A DNA stretch of 64,000 nt from contig JAHHHC010000008.1 of NCBI GenBank assembly GCA_019359515.1, positions 1 to 64,000 of the forward strand, in the 5' to 3' direction. Shown one piece after another: positions 1 to 10,176 of the stretch; position 1 is the first letter of the stretch; each line of letters opens with the position of its first letter. Origin of the DNA: Desmonostoc vinosum HA7617-LM4 (GTDB lineage: Bacteria; Cyanobacteriota; Cyanobacteriia; Cyanobacteriales; Nostocaceae). The notes under the pieces were generated by a model, which worked only from the letters and a program-made list of their open reading frames with translations, was not told the DNA's origin and did no database searches. The position numbers and the translations under genes were made by a program.

Positions 1-72
1 GATTTAAACGCGGCTATCAATATAAAGGCGCGTGGGACGCACGCCCTTAAAGCTCAATTAATGTCTTCATAG
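1..72 (+). CDS. tnpB: TnpB (RNA-guided nuclease of IS200/IS605-type element), C-terminal tip only
   Basis: The reading frame is open from the first base and ends at TAG (70-72). It encodes 23 residues beginning DLNAAINIKARGTHA. The DLNAAINI string is the usual ending of TnpB/IS605 OrfB, where the Asp is the last RuvC carboxylate. TnpB is an RNA-guided DNA nuclease that helps IS200/IS605 elements persist. Only the tail is visible, so intactness cannot be judged. The structured right end that follows (73-127) supports the call. The identification rests on a short motif. Confidence 0.72.
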   Translation, partial: DLNAAINIKARGTHALKAQLMSS

Positions 73-127
73 AAGAGTCATTGAGAAGCCCGCGCTGTAC
101 TCGAAGAGTCAGCGTCGGGTACGTCAC
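73..127 (+). mobile_element. Probable right end of the IS200/IS605-type element (omega-RNA 3' region)
   Basis: Directly after the tnpB stop lies an imperfect hairpin. Its left arm is CCCGCGCTG (89-97) and its right arm CAGCGTCGGG (110-119), with one bulged base. It is followed by GTACGTCAC. Subterminal imperfect hairpins mark IS200/IS605 ends, and the guide RNA of TnpB spans this 3' end with the guide just outside the element. The exact boundary near 127 is inferred, not proven. Confidence 0.45.
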
Positions 128-613
128 CTCAGCAAAATCCGCCAAGAAATATATTTTTTATAACAATATTTTTAGCTGTTTTTGGCAATTGTCTTAAACA
201 TTAGGTTAAAGAAATCGTATTTACACGATAGATTATTGTTACATTTACAACTTTATACGTTATGAGCTATCATTCACAGCAAAATCGTGATGCAAGTAAA
301 CAAAAGCGTGATGCAAGTAACCAAAAGCGTGACCTAAGTAACCAAAAGCGCGACGCAAGTAACCAAAAGCGCGACGTAAGTAACTAAAAGCGCGATGTAG
401 GGTGAGTCAGCACGAATAATTTCTCGGTACACTAAGGATTTCTCGGACTGTATTGTTTTTTTAAATATTCAGTACTACGGCCCAAAAACTAGCAACTGTT
501 AGAGGATGCGTCATTGGAATTTTTGTGAGCGAAAAAGTAAAAAAAGATGTAGTATCACGACAAAGGGTAATTTTCTAGTACATTCTTATACGCAATACTA
601 AGATATTCTTGCT
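128..613. other. Intergenic region without a supported gene
   Basis: This stretch between the transposon end and the sigma-like gene is AT-rich except for a 21-bp tandem repeat at 280-400. No reading frame with a family signature was found. It must hold the promoter of the gene starting at 614, but no convincing -35/-10 pair stands out. Confidence 0.5.
280..400. repeat. Tandem repeat, 21-bp unit, five full copies plus a partial
   Basis: Units start at 280, 301, 322, 343, 364 and 385. The consensus is CAAAAGCGTGATGCAAGTAAC, with a few substitutions such as GTGATG to GCGACG. There are no spacers between units. It resembles the short tandemly repeated repetitive sequences of heterocystous cyanobacteria. 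Confidence 0.9.
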
Positions 614-1285
614 TTGAGCGCCAAGATTGCTATGGTTGTTGAATTCGATGAACAGCTACGTTGCTTAGTCACAAAAGCCTGTGGACACCCACCTGGTAGC
701 CCTCAGCGTCAAAAGCTGCTCACGCAAATCATTCGCTTGACTTCCAACAGACTATGGAGGGAAAGTACTCCCTACTATCAAGACGCACTCCAACAAACTT
801 GGTTGTATTTCTGTCGTAATGTTTGTGAAGGTTTGACCGGTCAAACTTACGATCCCACTTATGGTAGTGTCATTACCTGGCTGAATGCTTACTTAAAACG
901 CAGGTTACAAGACTTTTACCTCAACCAAAACCGAGAACAAGCGACAACGGTTTCTCTGAGGATTCGCCAGTCTACATCGTCGGGTGAAACTGACGTGATT
1001 GATCCCGTTGACAATCTCCCAGCTAGCCCCCAAGCACCCCCCATTCTGGAAAACTTGGAAATATGGGTTAATCAAGACTCAGATGGAGAATTGCGCGGAA
1101 CTCACATTAAAGGGCGTCCCGATGTGAATTGTCAAGTGCTAATCCTAAAACGCCTACCCCCAGAAGTTAGCTGGAAAGAATTATCAGAGGAATTTGGGCT
1201 AGGAATTCCCACCTTAAGCAGCTTTTATCAACGCCAGTGTCTGCCACGCTTACGGAAATATGCTGAATTGGAGGGTTTATTATGA
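614..1285 (+). CDS. Sigma-70-like RNA polymerase regulator (small, cyanobacterial type)
   Basis: The 223-residue protein resembles short sigma-70-family proteins of cyanobacteria. An N-terminal helical part has the look of sigma region 2 (DALQQTWLYFCRNV, then LKRRLQDFYLNQNRE). A C-terminal helix-turn-helix (LPPEVSWKELSEEFGLGIPT) has the look of region 4. The start is TTG at 614; an in-frame ATG at 632 is an alternative. No anti-sigma gene is next to it. It stands 270 bp upstream of the PEP-CTERM/haemagglutinin/CHAT genes in the same direction, so it may control them. The family is a reasonable call; the target is inference. Confidence 0.65.
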   Translation: MSAKIAMVVEFDEQLRCLVTKACGHPPGSPQRQKLLTQIIRLTSNRLWRESTPYYQDALQQTWLYFCRNVCEGLTGQTYDPTYGSVITWLNAYLKRRLQDFYLNQNREQATTVSLRIRQSTSSGETDVIDPVDNLPASPQAPPILENLEIWVNQDSDGELRGTHIKGRPDVNCQVLILKRLPPEVSWKELSEEFGLGIPTLSSFYQRQCLPRLRKYAELEGLL

Positions 1286-1558
1286 ATTTCTATGTCTAAA
1301 ACTAGAAACTCATAAGCTATTGCTTTTGATTTAGCTTAGCGATCGCTCATCCACTTAAACTTGATACTGCGATCGCTACTAAATATCATTCAACTACCAT
1401 CACACTAGCACAAGAGTGAAATATTTTTATTTAGATATTTAACAATGTAATACAACAAAAATTTAAAAAAATGTAATAAATTTAAGTATTTATTACAACT
1501 CATGTATTCTTGATGATGAAAACTATTAAAAAATCCTTTTTATAATCACACCAAGAAG

Positions 1559-2272
1559 ATGAATTTAATTAACTTTAAGTGGGCTAAAACGATAGTTGCG
1601 GTAATTATTGCGGCTTATTTATTTCCAGAATCTGCTCAAGCTATAACATTTACTAATTTTGGCAGAACAAGTGGAATTATCAAAGGTTCTGGGAGAAGTT
1701 CTACAGCACCTATAATTACAGGATTTAATTTTAATATAGATACTTTGGCTGCAAATCCATTTCCAGGTGAGTATTTAAATGCTATTGATAATTTAAATTT
1801 TTTCTTTGGAGCGTTTAATACTAACTCTTCGTTTTGTGGGAGTATAGTTTGTCCGTCGGGAAATTTAAAGATTACCACTTTAACGCCTGATACAAATGGT
1901 AATACTACCATACTTGACCTTAACCTAAATTCACTCAATACAGATAGATTCTTACCTGAATTTGTTTTTGATAGCCCCATCAGGGCTGATGTCACATTGT
2001 CAGGAAACTCTATTCCTACTTTAATTTTATTGGTTGCCAAAAATAACTCTAATCTGATTAATGATTTATCTGAGTTTAGTCGAATTACACCAAACGATGT
2101 CATAGCGATATATTCTGAAAATTTTAATGATGTAGAAACCAGTGTTTATGTCGGCAGTGTTGGCTCTTTTACTGTTTCTCAGCAAGTTTCCGAGCCAACA
2201 ACTACAACGGGTTTATTGTTTTTGTTAGCTTTTTTAGGTTTTTTGGTAAAAAAGGGATTTCCAGCTACGTAA
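1559..2272 (+). CDS. Exported protein with PEP-CTERM-like sorting tail
   Basis: This 237-residue protein starts with a signal peptide (about residues 8-28, ending SAQA). A middle part rich in Asn, Thr and Ser follows. It ends VSEPTTTTG, then a hydrophobic helix (LLFLLAFLGFLV) and a short KKG tail. That is the PEP-CTERM layout with SEP in place of PEP, which suggests export, processing and surface anchoring. No domain is recognised in the middle. AAGAAG lies just before the ATG. The next gene starts 25 bp downstream, so the two are probably co-transcribed. Confidence 0.6.
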   Translation: MNLINFKWAKTIVAVIIAAYLFPESAQAITFTNFGRTSGIIKGSGRSSTAPIITGFNFNIDTLAANPFPGEYLNAIDNLNFFFGAFNTNSSFCGSIVCPSGNLKITTLTPDTNGNTTILDLNLNSLNTDRFLPEFVFDSPIRADVTLSGNSIPTLILLVAKNNSNLINDLSEFSRITPNDVIAIYSENFNDVETSVYVGSVGSFTVSQQVSEPTTTTGLLFLLAFLGFLVKKGFPAT

Positions 2273-2297
2273 ATTTTTAATCATAAGGTAATTTAGG

Positions 2298-5015
2298 GTG
2301 CATACAAATTGTTTAACCCTGCAATTTTGGCAATGGTGCGGAAGTAGTTTGTGTTGGTTGTTAGTTTGTCATCCAACAATAGCGGAAATTATTCCAGATG
2401 CGACACTTCCGAATAACTCTACGGTGAGAACATCTGATCAAGTGAAGATAATTGAGGGTGGTACTCTCAAGGGCAATAATTTATTTCACAGTTTTCGAGA
2501 GTTTTCTTTTTCGGTTTTAACTGGTGAAACAACAGGAAATACTGCTTTTTTTGACCATGGTTTGGCAGTGAGAAATATCATCACGCGGGTAACAGGTGGC
2601 AGCCCTTCTAATATAGATGGTATGATTAGAACTACACCTGGGAGTACTGCAAATCTATTTTTTATCAACCCCAGCGGTATAGTTTTTGGCCCTAATGCTA
2701 GTTTGAATATTGGAGGTTCATTTCTAGCAAGTACAGCAAACAGCGTCAAGTTTGCTGATCACACAGACTTTAATGCAGATGGTAGCGGAACTGCTCCATT
2801 ATTAACAGTCAGTGTACCTTTGGGATTGCAATTTAGTAATAATTCGGGAAAAATTATCAATCAATCTCAAGGTAGTGATGGCACAGTCAATATTATTGGA
2901 CAGCCTGCGGGGCTAATGGTGCAAAGTGGTGCAACTCTAGCATTAGTGGGTGGTGATGTATCTTTACAAAGTGGTAATTTAACGGTACCAGGCGGTAGAG
3001 TTGAGTTAGGTAGTGTTACTGATGGTTTTGTCAAACTGAGTGAAGTTGACACAGGCTATGCTCTGGACTACGCAGGCGCTCAAAATTTGGGAGATATCGA
3101 TATCTTTGGTGGTTCTTTAGTCGATGCCAGTGATGATGGTGGCGGTGTTGTGCAATTGCAAGCAAGAAACATCACTCTTGCTGACAATTCGTTAGTTTTT
3201 GCGATCGCCTTTGGCTCAAAAAACAGTGGTAATTTTATTATTAATGCCACTGAGTCGGTGAAAGTGAGTAACGGCTCCAATATTGCCACCGTAACTCAAG
3301 GTACAGCAGAAGCTGGGGATATTTTCGTCAATGGCGACACTGTTGAACTAGAAGGCACAACATCAGATGGTTCTCCTAGTTTTATTGGTTCTCAAGTTTG
3401 TCGATTTCCCGTAGAGTGTGAAAGTGTAACGGGCGATGGTGGTAACATCACCATTGAAACTAGACGGCTTTTACTCAAAGATGGGGCAGGTATAGAAGCT
3501 TCTACTTTTGGTGCAGGTCGAGCCGGGAATGTGCTAGTAAAGGCTTCAGACTCCATACAACTAATTGGAGAAACCCCAAATGGTGAAACTCCTAGTGGAC
3601 TTTTTGCCCAAGTTGGTAGAGAAGCCATAGAAAACCCCGGCGATGCGGGAACTATCACCATTGCAACTCAACGCTTGACTGTCGCAGATGGGGCACAAAT
3701 ATCTACCGCTGCCAGATATGGCGGCAATGGTGGGAATTTGATAATCAATGCTACAGAGTTCATTCGCTTGAGTGGGGTTTCACCATTCGCTACCGCTTCA
3801 GTTGTAGATAATTATCGTAGTGGTATTTTTGTTTCTGCTCAGCCTGGAGCAACTCGTAATGTTGGTAGTTTAAATATTAATACTGGACTGCTGACTGTGG
3901 AAAAGGGAGCCAGAATCACAGCTGATAACTTTGGTTTAGGTCAAGCAGCAATTGCAAATATCAACGTCAGCCGATTATTGATTCAAGATGGTGGTGAGGT
4001 GAGGTCAGGTTCATTTGGTGAAGGCCCTGGCGGAACTTTGAATATTAACGCTAGCAAATCTGTAGAGGTAACAGGTAGTGGACGCATCGGTGATACTCTT
4101 ATTCCCAGTGTGTTGTTCAGTAGAACTGAAGGTACTGGCAGAGCAGGTAATTTGAATATTACCAGCGATCGCTTCACTATCCAAAATGGAGCCGAAGTCA
4201 CAGTGAGTAGTCAAGTTTCTGGACAAGCTGGTAATTTGGAAGTAACAGCGCGATCGCTCAAGCTGGATAATCAAGGCAAATTAATCGGTCAAACTGCCTC
4301 AGTCGATGGCGGCAACATCACACTGAACCTCAGCGAATTATTATTACTGCGGCGCAACAGTCAGATTTCCACCTCAGCCGGCACAGCTTTAGCAGGCGGC
4401 AATGGCGGTACTATTACGATCAATGCCCCCTTTATCGTCAGCGTACCCTCCGAAAATAACGATATCACCGCCAATGCTTACACAGGTAACGGCGGCAGGA
4501 TTGATATCACTGCTAGAAATATCTTTGGACTGCAACCCCAAAAGTTTAATACCCCCCAAAGCGATATTACTGCCAGTTCTCAGTTCGGGTTCAATGGCGT
4601 AGTCACAATTAACACACCCAATGTCGATCCCAGTCGTGGCTTAGTTCAACTATCTACCAATTTAATTGATGCGTCCCAGCAAATTACCCAGAGTTGCGCC
4701 CCACAACAAAGCAGTTCTTTCGTCTACACAGGGCGTGGAGGCATACCAGCCAATCCCACAGAGCTATTATTAGCTGACGATGTATTAGTAGACTGGATTA
4801 AACTGCCCGAAAATTCACCACAACAAAATAGCAAAAAAGAATACATCCAACCTCAAGAGTTAGTTGCATCCCCAACCAATAAGATTGTGGAAGCTCAGGG
4901 ATGGGTAATAGATGCAAATGGTAACATTACCTTAGTTGCCCAAGCACTCACAACTAGCTCTGTGCATTCGTTGCGGGATTTTCCCATGAGTGGCTGTTTA
5001 AGAAGTGGGGAGTGA
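2298..5015 (+). CDS. Filamentous haemagglutinin N-terminal (TPS) domain protein
   Basis: The protein has 905 residues from a GTG start with AAGG upstream. After a signal peptide (ending about HPTIAE) comes a two-partner secretion domain. It carries the diagnostic [19 protein letters not shown], which is the NPNGI-type motif. Several hundred residues of Gly/Asn/Thr-rich beta-helix repeats follow ([21 protein letters not shown] and similar). The C-terminal part has CAPQQSSSF and [10 protein letters not shown], typical of cyanobacterial members. Such proteins cross the outer membrane through a TpsB/Omp85-type transporter, and no tpsB gene is visible here. It lies between the PEP-CTERM protein and a TPR-CHAT protein, a frequent cyanobacterial grouping. 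Confidence 0.85.
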   Translation: MHTNCLTLQFWQWCGSSLCWLLVCHPTIAEIIPDATLPNNSTVRTSDQVKIIEGGTLKGNNLFHSFREFSFSVLTGETTGNTAFFDHGLAVRNIITRVTGGSPSNIDGMIRTTPGSTANLFFINPSGIVFGPNASLNIGGSFLASTANSVKFADHTDFNADGSGTAPLLTVSVPLGLQFSNNSGKIINQSQGSDGTVNIIGQPAGLMVQSGATLALVGGDVSLQSGNLTVPGGRVELGSVTDGFVKLSEVDTGYALDYAGAQNLGDIDIFGGSLVDASDDGGGVVQLQARNITLADNSLVFAIAFGSKNSGNFIINATESVKVSNGSNIATVTQGTAEAGDIFVNGDTVELEGTTSDGSPSFIGSQVCRFPVECESVTGDGGNITIETRRLLLKDGAGIEASTFGAGRAGNVLVKASDSIQLIGETPNGETPSGLFAQVGREAIENPGDAGTITIATQRLTVADGAQISTAARYGGNGGNLIINATEFIRLSGVSPFATASVVDNYRSGIFVSAQPGATRNVGSLNINTGLLTVEKGARITADNFGLGQAAIANINVSRLLIQDGGEVRSGSFGEGPGGTLNINASKSVEVTGSGRIGDTLIPSVLFSRTEGTGRAGNLNITSDRFTIQNGAEVTVSSQVSGQAGNLEVTARSLKLDNQGKLIGQTASVDGGNITLNLSELLLLRRNSQISTSAGTALAGGNGGTITINAPFIVSVPSENNDITANAYTGNGGRIDITARNIFGLQPQKFNTPQSDITASSQFGFNGVVTINTPNVDPSRGLVQLSTNLIDASQQITQSCAPQQSSSFVYTGRGGIPANPTELLLADDVLVDWIKLPENSPQQNSKKEYIQPQELVASPTNKIVEAQGWVIDANGNITLVAQALTTSSVHSLRDFPMSGCLRSGE

Positions 5016-5022
5016 GGGGGAT

Positions 5023-5181
5023 GAGGAAGACGCGGGGACGCGGGGACGCGGGGACGCGGAGAATAATTAATAACAAATGACAAATGACAATTCCCCAGTC
5101 CCCAATCCCCAATCCCCAGTCCCCAGTCCCCAATCCCCAGTCCCCAGTCCCCAATCCCCAGTCCCCAGTCCCCAATCCCAC
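5023..5181. repeat. Low-complexity heptad repeats between haemagglutinin and CHAT genes
   Basis: First come four tandem GACGCGGG units (about 5028-5058). After AATAACAAATGACAAATGAC there is an array of CCCCAGT/CCCCAAT heptads (about 5092-5179). Similar heptad arrays lie at many gene borders in this window. The array is open in the frame of the next gene and falsely lengthens it by 35 residues of Pro-Gln-Ser repeats. Confidence 0.85.
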
Positions 5182-7848
5182 ATGAATATTTGGTTTAATA
5201 AAACGAATTCTATAAAAGTTAAAAGGCAAATACGTTTACCTTTGTATTTCTTAATAGCTTTACTATGCATTCTCAGCTTACCGATGTTAGCAAGAGTTGC
5301 GATCGCAATTAATCCCAATACTCCCACTGTCTCTGCTGTTGGATCTGCATTACAGCAAGGTAAAATTTTTTATGATGCTAGCAATTACACTCAGGCTGTA
5401 CAAGTTTTGCAACAGGCTGTCCGGGAATATAGACAACAGAGAGATAATCTGAAACTAGCAGTAAGCTTGAGTAATCTTTCCCTGGCTTATCAACAACTTG
5501 GTGCATGGACTGAGGCGCAGCAAGCAATTACAGAGAGCTTAAATTTGCTCAAGGGTGAGAAAAACTTGCAAGTATTGGCCCAATCCTTGGACATTCAAGG
5601 ACGTCTGCAATTGGCAATGGGACAAGCAGAAACAGCTTTAGCAACTTGGCAGCAGACAGAAAAAATTTATCAGCAAGCAGAAAATAAAATCGGTGTGGTT
5701 AGGTCGCTAATTAATCAAGCTCAAGCATGGCGAACTCAAGGATTTTACCGTCGGGCGCTCGAAAAGTTAAACAAAGCAAATGAAATCCTCAAATCTCAAC
5801 CAGATTCCATAGAAAAAACAGTGGGATTACGATCGCTTGGTGACGCACTTCAAGTACTAGGCGATTTGGATAAGTCGCAAGCAATCCTCAAGGACAGTTT
5901 ATTGATTGCTCAACGTTTGCGATCGCCTGCCAATGTTGGGGCGAGTTTCTTTAGCTTGGGAAATAATGCCCGTACACAACAACAAAAAGCCGATGCTGTT
6001 AAATACTATCAACAAACACAAGAAGTATCTCCTTCTTCCTTAACAAAAGTTCAAGCACAACTCAACTTACTCAGCCTACTCATCGAAGATCAAAAATTAC
6101 CAGCAGCCCAGGCCATCTTACCATCCCTCAAATCCCAACTCGACCAACTCCCACCCAGCCGTGCCAGCATCTACGCCCGGATTAACTTAGCACAAAGCCT
6201 GAAAAAACTTCAAAGTTTTAGCAATCAGTACACAACATTTAGTATTCAATACTCAACAACCCCAGTTCGCTCAACGGCAGAGACTCCCGCAGGCGAATGG
6301 CTCCCCAGTACTCAAGACTCAGCACTGTTACTAGCCACCGCTGTTCAGCAATCCCATAATTTAGGCGATAAGCGAGCAGAAGCCTATGCTCTTAAGAGTT
6401 TAGGCAATTTGTACGAAGAAACCAAACAATGGTCACAGGCGCAAGCCCTCACACAGCAGGGATTACTTTTAGCACAGTCTAGTAATGCACCAGACATTAC
6501 TTATACATTGGAGTGGCAGTTAGGCAGATTACTCAAAGCCCAAAAAGATTATAAAGGAGCGATCGCCTCCTATGATGCTGCTGTCGAAACTCTCCGTTTT
6601 CTCCGCAGTGACCTAGTAACAGTTAATCAGGATGTACAGTTCAATTTCCGCGATAGTGTAGAACCCGTCTATCGAGAGTCAGTAGAATTACTGCTGCAAT
6701 CTCAAGGAGGCAACCCGGATGAAAAAACATTAGAAAAAGCACGCCAGCAAATTGAAGCCCTGCAACTAGCAGAGTTAGATAACTTCTTTCGGGAAGCTTG
6801 TTTACAAGGTCAAAAAGTAGCACTCGATCAAGTGGTAGATCAAGATAATCCCACCGCCGCTATTCTCTATCCCATTATTCTTCCTGAAGAACTCCAGGTA
6901 ATTGTCAGAATTCCCAAGCAACCACTGCGACACTACAGTACCAAAATTCCCCAAGCCCAAACAGATAAAATTCTCACACAACTACGGAAAAATCTTGTTA
7001 ACCCCGCAGCGATTCAAGCCATCGAAACCCAATCGCAACAAGTTTATAACTGGCTACTCAAACCAATTGAGTCAGAATTACAGACAAGTGGAGTGAATAC
7101 TCTAGTATTTGTCTTAGACGGGCAGTTACGTAATATACCGATGGCTGTGCTTTACGATGGTCAGAAATACTTAGTCGAAAAATATGCGATCGCCCTCAGC
7201 GTCGGTTTGCAACTCCTCGATCCCAAGCCACTGGTCAAACAAAAGCTCAGAGCATTAACCGCAGGGCTAACTCAACCACCAGCAAATTTCCCTGACTTTG
7301 CGCCTTTGAACGCCATCAAATCAGAATTCAACAGTATTGCTGATGCCGGAGTACCAACTACAAGTTTACTAGACCAGCAGTTTACCAAAAATGCATTAGA
7401 GAGTAAGGTTAGTAATGCTGCATATAATGTAGTGCATTTGGCAACCCATGGTCAGTTTAGTTCCCGCGCTGAGAAAACCTTTATTTTGGCCAATGATGGC
7501 CCGATTAATGTCAAAGATTTCGACACACTTCTGCGTAGTCAAAATCAAACCAGAGTCGAACTACTGTTTTTAAGTGCCTGCCAAACAGCAGCAGGGGACA
7601 ACCGCGCAGCACTAGGTTTAGCCGGGGCGGCCGTTAGAGCTGGGGCACGCAGCACTTTAGCCTCCTTATGGCAAATTGACGATCAATCCACAGCGCTGTT
7701 TGTCAGTACCTTCTACCGAGAACTCAAGAACAACAAAATCACCAAAGCCGAAGCCCTCCGCCTTGCTCAGCTAGAACTATTAAAACACCCTAATTACACT
7801 GCACCCAGCTTTTGGTCTGCCTACGTTTTGATTGGCAATTGGTTGTAA
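5182..7848 (+). CDS. TPR-CHAT protein (caspase-like peptidase family), exported
   Basis: Counting from ATG 5182 the protein has 888 residues. An upstream ATG at 5077 in the same frame reads only heptad repeat, so 5182, just before a signal-like hydrophobic segment ([21 protein letters not shown]), is preferred. The middle holds TPR helices. The last third is a CHAT domain with VHLATHGQF (His756) and [10 protein letters not shown] (Cys800), the two residues of a clan CD catalytic dyad. Both are intact, so peptidase activity is possible. The substrate is unknown; the haemagglutinin encoded just upstream is one candidate by neighbourhood alone. Confidence 0.85.
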   Translation: MNIWFNKTNSIKVKRQIRLPLYFLIALLCILSLPMLARVAIAINPNTPTVSAVGSALQQGKIFYDASNYTQAVQVLQQAVREYRQQRDNLKLAVSLSNLSLAYQQLGAWTEAQQAITESLNLLKGEKNLQVLAQSLDIQGRLQLAMGQAETALATWQQTEKIYQQAENKIGVVRSLINQAQAWRTQGFYRRALEKLNKANEILKSQPDSIEKTVGLRSLGDALQVLGDLDKSQAILKDSLLIAQRLRSPANVGASFFSLGNNARTQQQKADAVKYYQQTQEVSPSSLTKVQAQLNLLSLLIEDQKLPAAQAILPSLKSQLDQLPPSRASIYARINLAQSLKKLQSFSNQYTTFSIQYSTTPVRSTAETPAGEWLPSTQDSALLLATAVQQSHNLGDKRAEAYALKSLGNLYEETKQWSQAQALTQQGLLLAQSSNAPDITYTLEWQLGRLLKAQKDYKGAIASYDAAVETLRFLRSDLVTVNQDVQFNFRDSVEPVYRESVELLLQSQGGNPDEKTLEKARQQIEALQLAELDNFFREACLQGQKVALDQVVDQDNPTAAILYPIILPEELQVIVRIPKQPLRHYSTKIPQAQTDKILTQLRKNLVNPAAIQAIETQSQQVYNWLLKPIESELQTSGVNTLVFVLDGQLRNIPMAVLYDGQKYLVEKYAIALSVGLQLLDPKPLVKQKLRALTAGLTQPPANFPDFAPLNAIKSEFNSIADAGVPTTSLLDQQFTKNALESKVSNAAYNVVHLATHGQFSSRAEKTFILANDGPINVKDFDTLLRSQNQTRVELLFLSACQTAAGDNRAALGLAGAAVRAGARSTLASLWQIDDQSTALFVSTFYRELKNNKITKAEALRLAQLELLKHPNYTAPSFWSAYVLIGNWL

Positions 7849-7872
7849 AGAGGCATGGGGAAAGAAAATATT

Positions 7873-8592
7873 TTACACGCTGATTTTGGGGTCTAACACG
7901 ACTTGTGAGCCGGATTTATTGACATGGTAAGTCCAGGATTGGTCTTTAACTTTAACAATCACTTCCCATCCTTCGACGGGATTATACTCTTGGGTGCAGA
8001 TATCACCAAAGTTGAATCTACAGGGATTGCTAAAGGTTTTTGGTGTGGCTTGAGTAACCTTTAAATTGGCAACTGCTACTTCAGAACGCCGAGAAGCATC
8101 GCTCAACACAGCATCAGCGATCGCTTTTGGCAGTTGTGTATTGGAAGATACATCAACTTTGGGGTCTAAAAGAATTTGTGAGCCGGGTTTATTGACATGA
8201 TAAGTCCAGGATTGCTCTTTCACCTTGATAATTACTTCCCAACCTTGGATAGGTCTATATTCTTTTGTACAAACTTCTCCAAACTGAAAAATACACGGAT
8301 TACCAAAAGTCTTGGGTGTGATTTGCGTAATTCTTAAATTTGCAATTCTCACCCCAGAACGCTTAGAAGCATCGCTTAACACTTTTTTAGCAATGGCTCT
8401 TGGTAGCTTATTTGTGCGATCGCGTTGAGACAATTGTATTTGTTCTGCGTTGGGAATAGCCATAGCAAAATTATTGCTCACCAATCCCAATCCATAAGAT
8501 AGCAAGCTTGTCAACACAAGGATCAAGATAATGCTTGTAGGTAACTTGCTAACGCTGTTGATTGAAGAAGATATCTTGATGATAAATTTCAT
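7873..8592 (-). CDS. Exported protein with two tandem copies of a Cys-containing domain
   Basis: The 239-residue protein has an N-terminal membrane or signal segment (SIILILVLTSLLSYGLGLV). Two copies of a domain of about 75 residues follow, at about 62-150 and 154-239. Each copy runs LPxAIAxxVLSDASxRS, then TPKTFxNPCxFxFGxxCT, then GWEVIxKVKxQSWTYHVN. Each has a conserved Cys pair, perhaps a disulfide outside the cytoplasm. Single-domain relatives are common uncharacterised cyanobacterial proteins. It converges with the CHAT gene, with 24 bp between the stops. Function is unknown. Confidence 0.7.
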   Translation of the reverse strand: MKFIIKISSSINSVSKLPTSIILILVLTSLLSYGLGLVSNNFAMAIPNAEQIQLSQRDRTNKLPRAIAKKVLSDASKRSGVRIANLRITQITPKTFGNPCIFQFGEVCTKEYRPIQGWEVIIKVKEQSWTYHVNKPGSQILLDPKVDVSSNTQLPKAIADAVLSDASRRSEVAVANLKVTQATPKTFSNPCRFNFGDICTQEYNPVEGWEVIVKVKDQSWTYHVNKSGSQVVLDPKISV

Positions 8593-8945
8593 AAGACCTC
8601 GCGGTATGCGGGAAACTCAGAGTTTTTAAACCTGAGCAAATTCTTGTAGGATGAGCGTGTTGCTCGTCCGATGCGGGCTTTTTGGCCCACACACAAGAAA
8701 ATTTATCGCAATATTTAAGGCTTGGCACGCCAGTAGTTAAATGTTTTTAATGTTTTTGTATCCCTACTCCCCACTCCCTACTCCCTGTTTTTGTAAGACG
8801 AGCAAAGCTTGCAATCGCTGTTTGAACCCAGAATACCCGTGCCCTTTAAACCGGGGAGTGCGTCAAGATTTATCTGTAGAGGCGGATTGAAAGCAATAGA
8901 TCCCCAACATTCCAAACAAGTTAGGGATCTTGTTTTTTATATTTA
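8593..8945. other. Repeat-rich intergenic region
   Basis: There is no gene. The region contains a GATGAGCGTG-TTGCTCGTCC motif, the string TTAAGGCTTGGCACGCC (shared with about 40923), a short CTCCCCACTCCCTACTCCC heptad tract at about 8765 and a hairpin at 8898-8930. Confidence 0.6.
8898..8940 (+). terminator. Hairpin followed by a T-run
   Basis: The arms AGATCCCCAAC (8898-8908) and GTTAGGGATCT (8920-8930) pair with one mismatch and are followed by TGTTTTTTAT. This is the form of a rho-independent terminator on the plus strand. Because the stem is symmetric, it may also stop the minus-strand methyltransferase transcript, whose stop codon lies just beyond. No plus-strand gene feeds into it. Confidence 0.5.
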
Positions 8946-9653
8946 TTAACGTTTTATACCTTCAAAAAGATAATACACTGTTGATTGATTTCTAGTACTC
9001 AAAAATGTATCGACTAGAAATGAATCAAAGTATTTAGCATATCTGTCAGAAACTTCTTGTACGTTTTTAAAGTAACGTACATGAGATTTCATCATAAAAT
9101 TCGGTACGCTTCCATAAAAGCGTGTACCCTTGCGGATCTTTTCAATTACTTCAAGGTCACGTTCAACATGTTCTAAAAATTCAGTAGAAATTACTGAATC
9201 ATAATCATGAGTGTAAAATATATCAGTTTCAAAAGCATCAGCTACAACAAAATTTAATTCAGGGCAAGCTTTTTTTGCGGTAGCAACGAAGTTAGGACTA
9301 AAGTCAAAACCAAGATATTGATTAATACCTTTATCGTAAAGCAACGCAGCTAATTGTCCAGCCCCGCATCCAATCTCAAGCAAAGATTTTATATCTGCGT
9401 GTTGTAGACGGTCTGCTATAACTGACCACATAGGGTAGTATTGAGTCTTTGAGTAGTGAATATGCCAGCTATCAAGCTCAAGACACCGTTGATCGTAATA
9501 ATCAGCGGTACGCTCAGAACCCTCTTCTTCATTAGCTACTTGAGTGTTACGAACTTTGTCACTAACAATTTGAGAGTTGTTAAAAGATTTAACCAACCGA
9601 AATACAACAGGTGGTAAAAGCTCTTTGGCTAATGTCTTTGCTGTTTTAATCAT
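8946..9653 (-). CDS. Class I SAM-dependent methyltransferase
   Basis: The 235-residue protein has a Rossmann-type methyltransferase core. Motif I is LLEIGCGAGQLAALL (about residues 90-104). The acidic loop GFDFSP and motif DYDSVISTEFLEHV follow. The N-terminal 60 residues are not part of the core. It resembles methyltransferases found in glycan or natural-product loci, but the substrate cannot be read from the sequence. It stands alone between AT-rich spacers, with no partner gene, which would fit later acquisition. Confidence 0.75.
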   Translation of the reverse strand: MIKTAKTLAKELLPPVVFRLVKSFNNSQIVSDKVRNTQVANEEEGSERTADYYDQRCLELDSWHIHYSKTQYYPMWSVIADRLQHADIKSLLEIGCGAGQLAALLYDKGINQYLGFDFSPNFVATAKKACPELNFVVADAFETDIFYTHDYDSVISTEFLEHVERDLEVIEKIRKGTRFYGSVPNFMMKSHVRYFKNVQEVSDRYAKYFDSFLVDTFLSTRNQSTVYYLFEGIKR

Positions 9654-10176
9654 TCTTCAAAAATTATTTTCTAATGGTTTGTTCAACTCGATTTGCAGAC
9701 AAGAACAAAATCATAAAACTCAGCAAAAGTTAACGTAATCGCATGTTCTGTGTCTTGTCGATATAAACCAAGGTTTTAATCAAAAACATCATCTAATAGA
9801 GCTGCATCACTTTTCCAAGTGCATGAGCGCTAAATTAGGAACTTTTTATTTGTACTAACAGTGATTAAAAAATATAAAACTTGTAGTACAAAAAGTGAGG
9901 CACAACAAAATAAGCATTGTATAAACAATTACTTGCTTTTGTTTGCATTTACTTTTTTGATTCCACACTTGGATTAGAAAACGGCATCATATTTGCATTT
10001 TTTTGCTATCTATTTACTAAATAACATGAAACCTAAGTAATACGCAAGTATAAACCAGCAATTAATTAAAGTAAATTTAATTTAAATTTAAACTAAATTG
10101 ATCACAGCAAATTCGTGCCATATTTGTGACACTAAAACTTAAATATTTAGTAAATATACATAAAAATTAACTAAAA
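9654..10176. other. AT-rich intergenic region, nothing recognised
   Basis: These 523 bp are markedly AT-rich, with runs such as TTAATTTAAATTTAAACT near 10080. No frame longer than a few dozen codons and no RNA gene was recognised. It holds the promoter of the minus-strand methyltransferase and the end of the helicase transcript. Confidence 0.5.

Noticed and set aside
280-400. Possible CRISPR array
   Set aside because: The 21-bp units follow one another directly with no spacers, so it is a plain tandem repeat.
5077-5181. N-terminal extension of the first CHAT protein
   Set aside because: The 35 residues are a direct reading of the CCCCAGT heptad repeat; the signal-like segment begins after ATG 5182.
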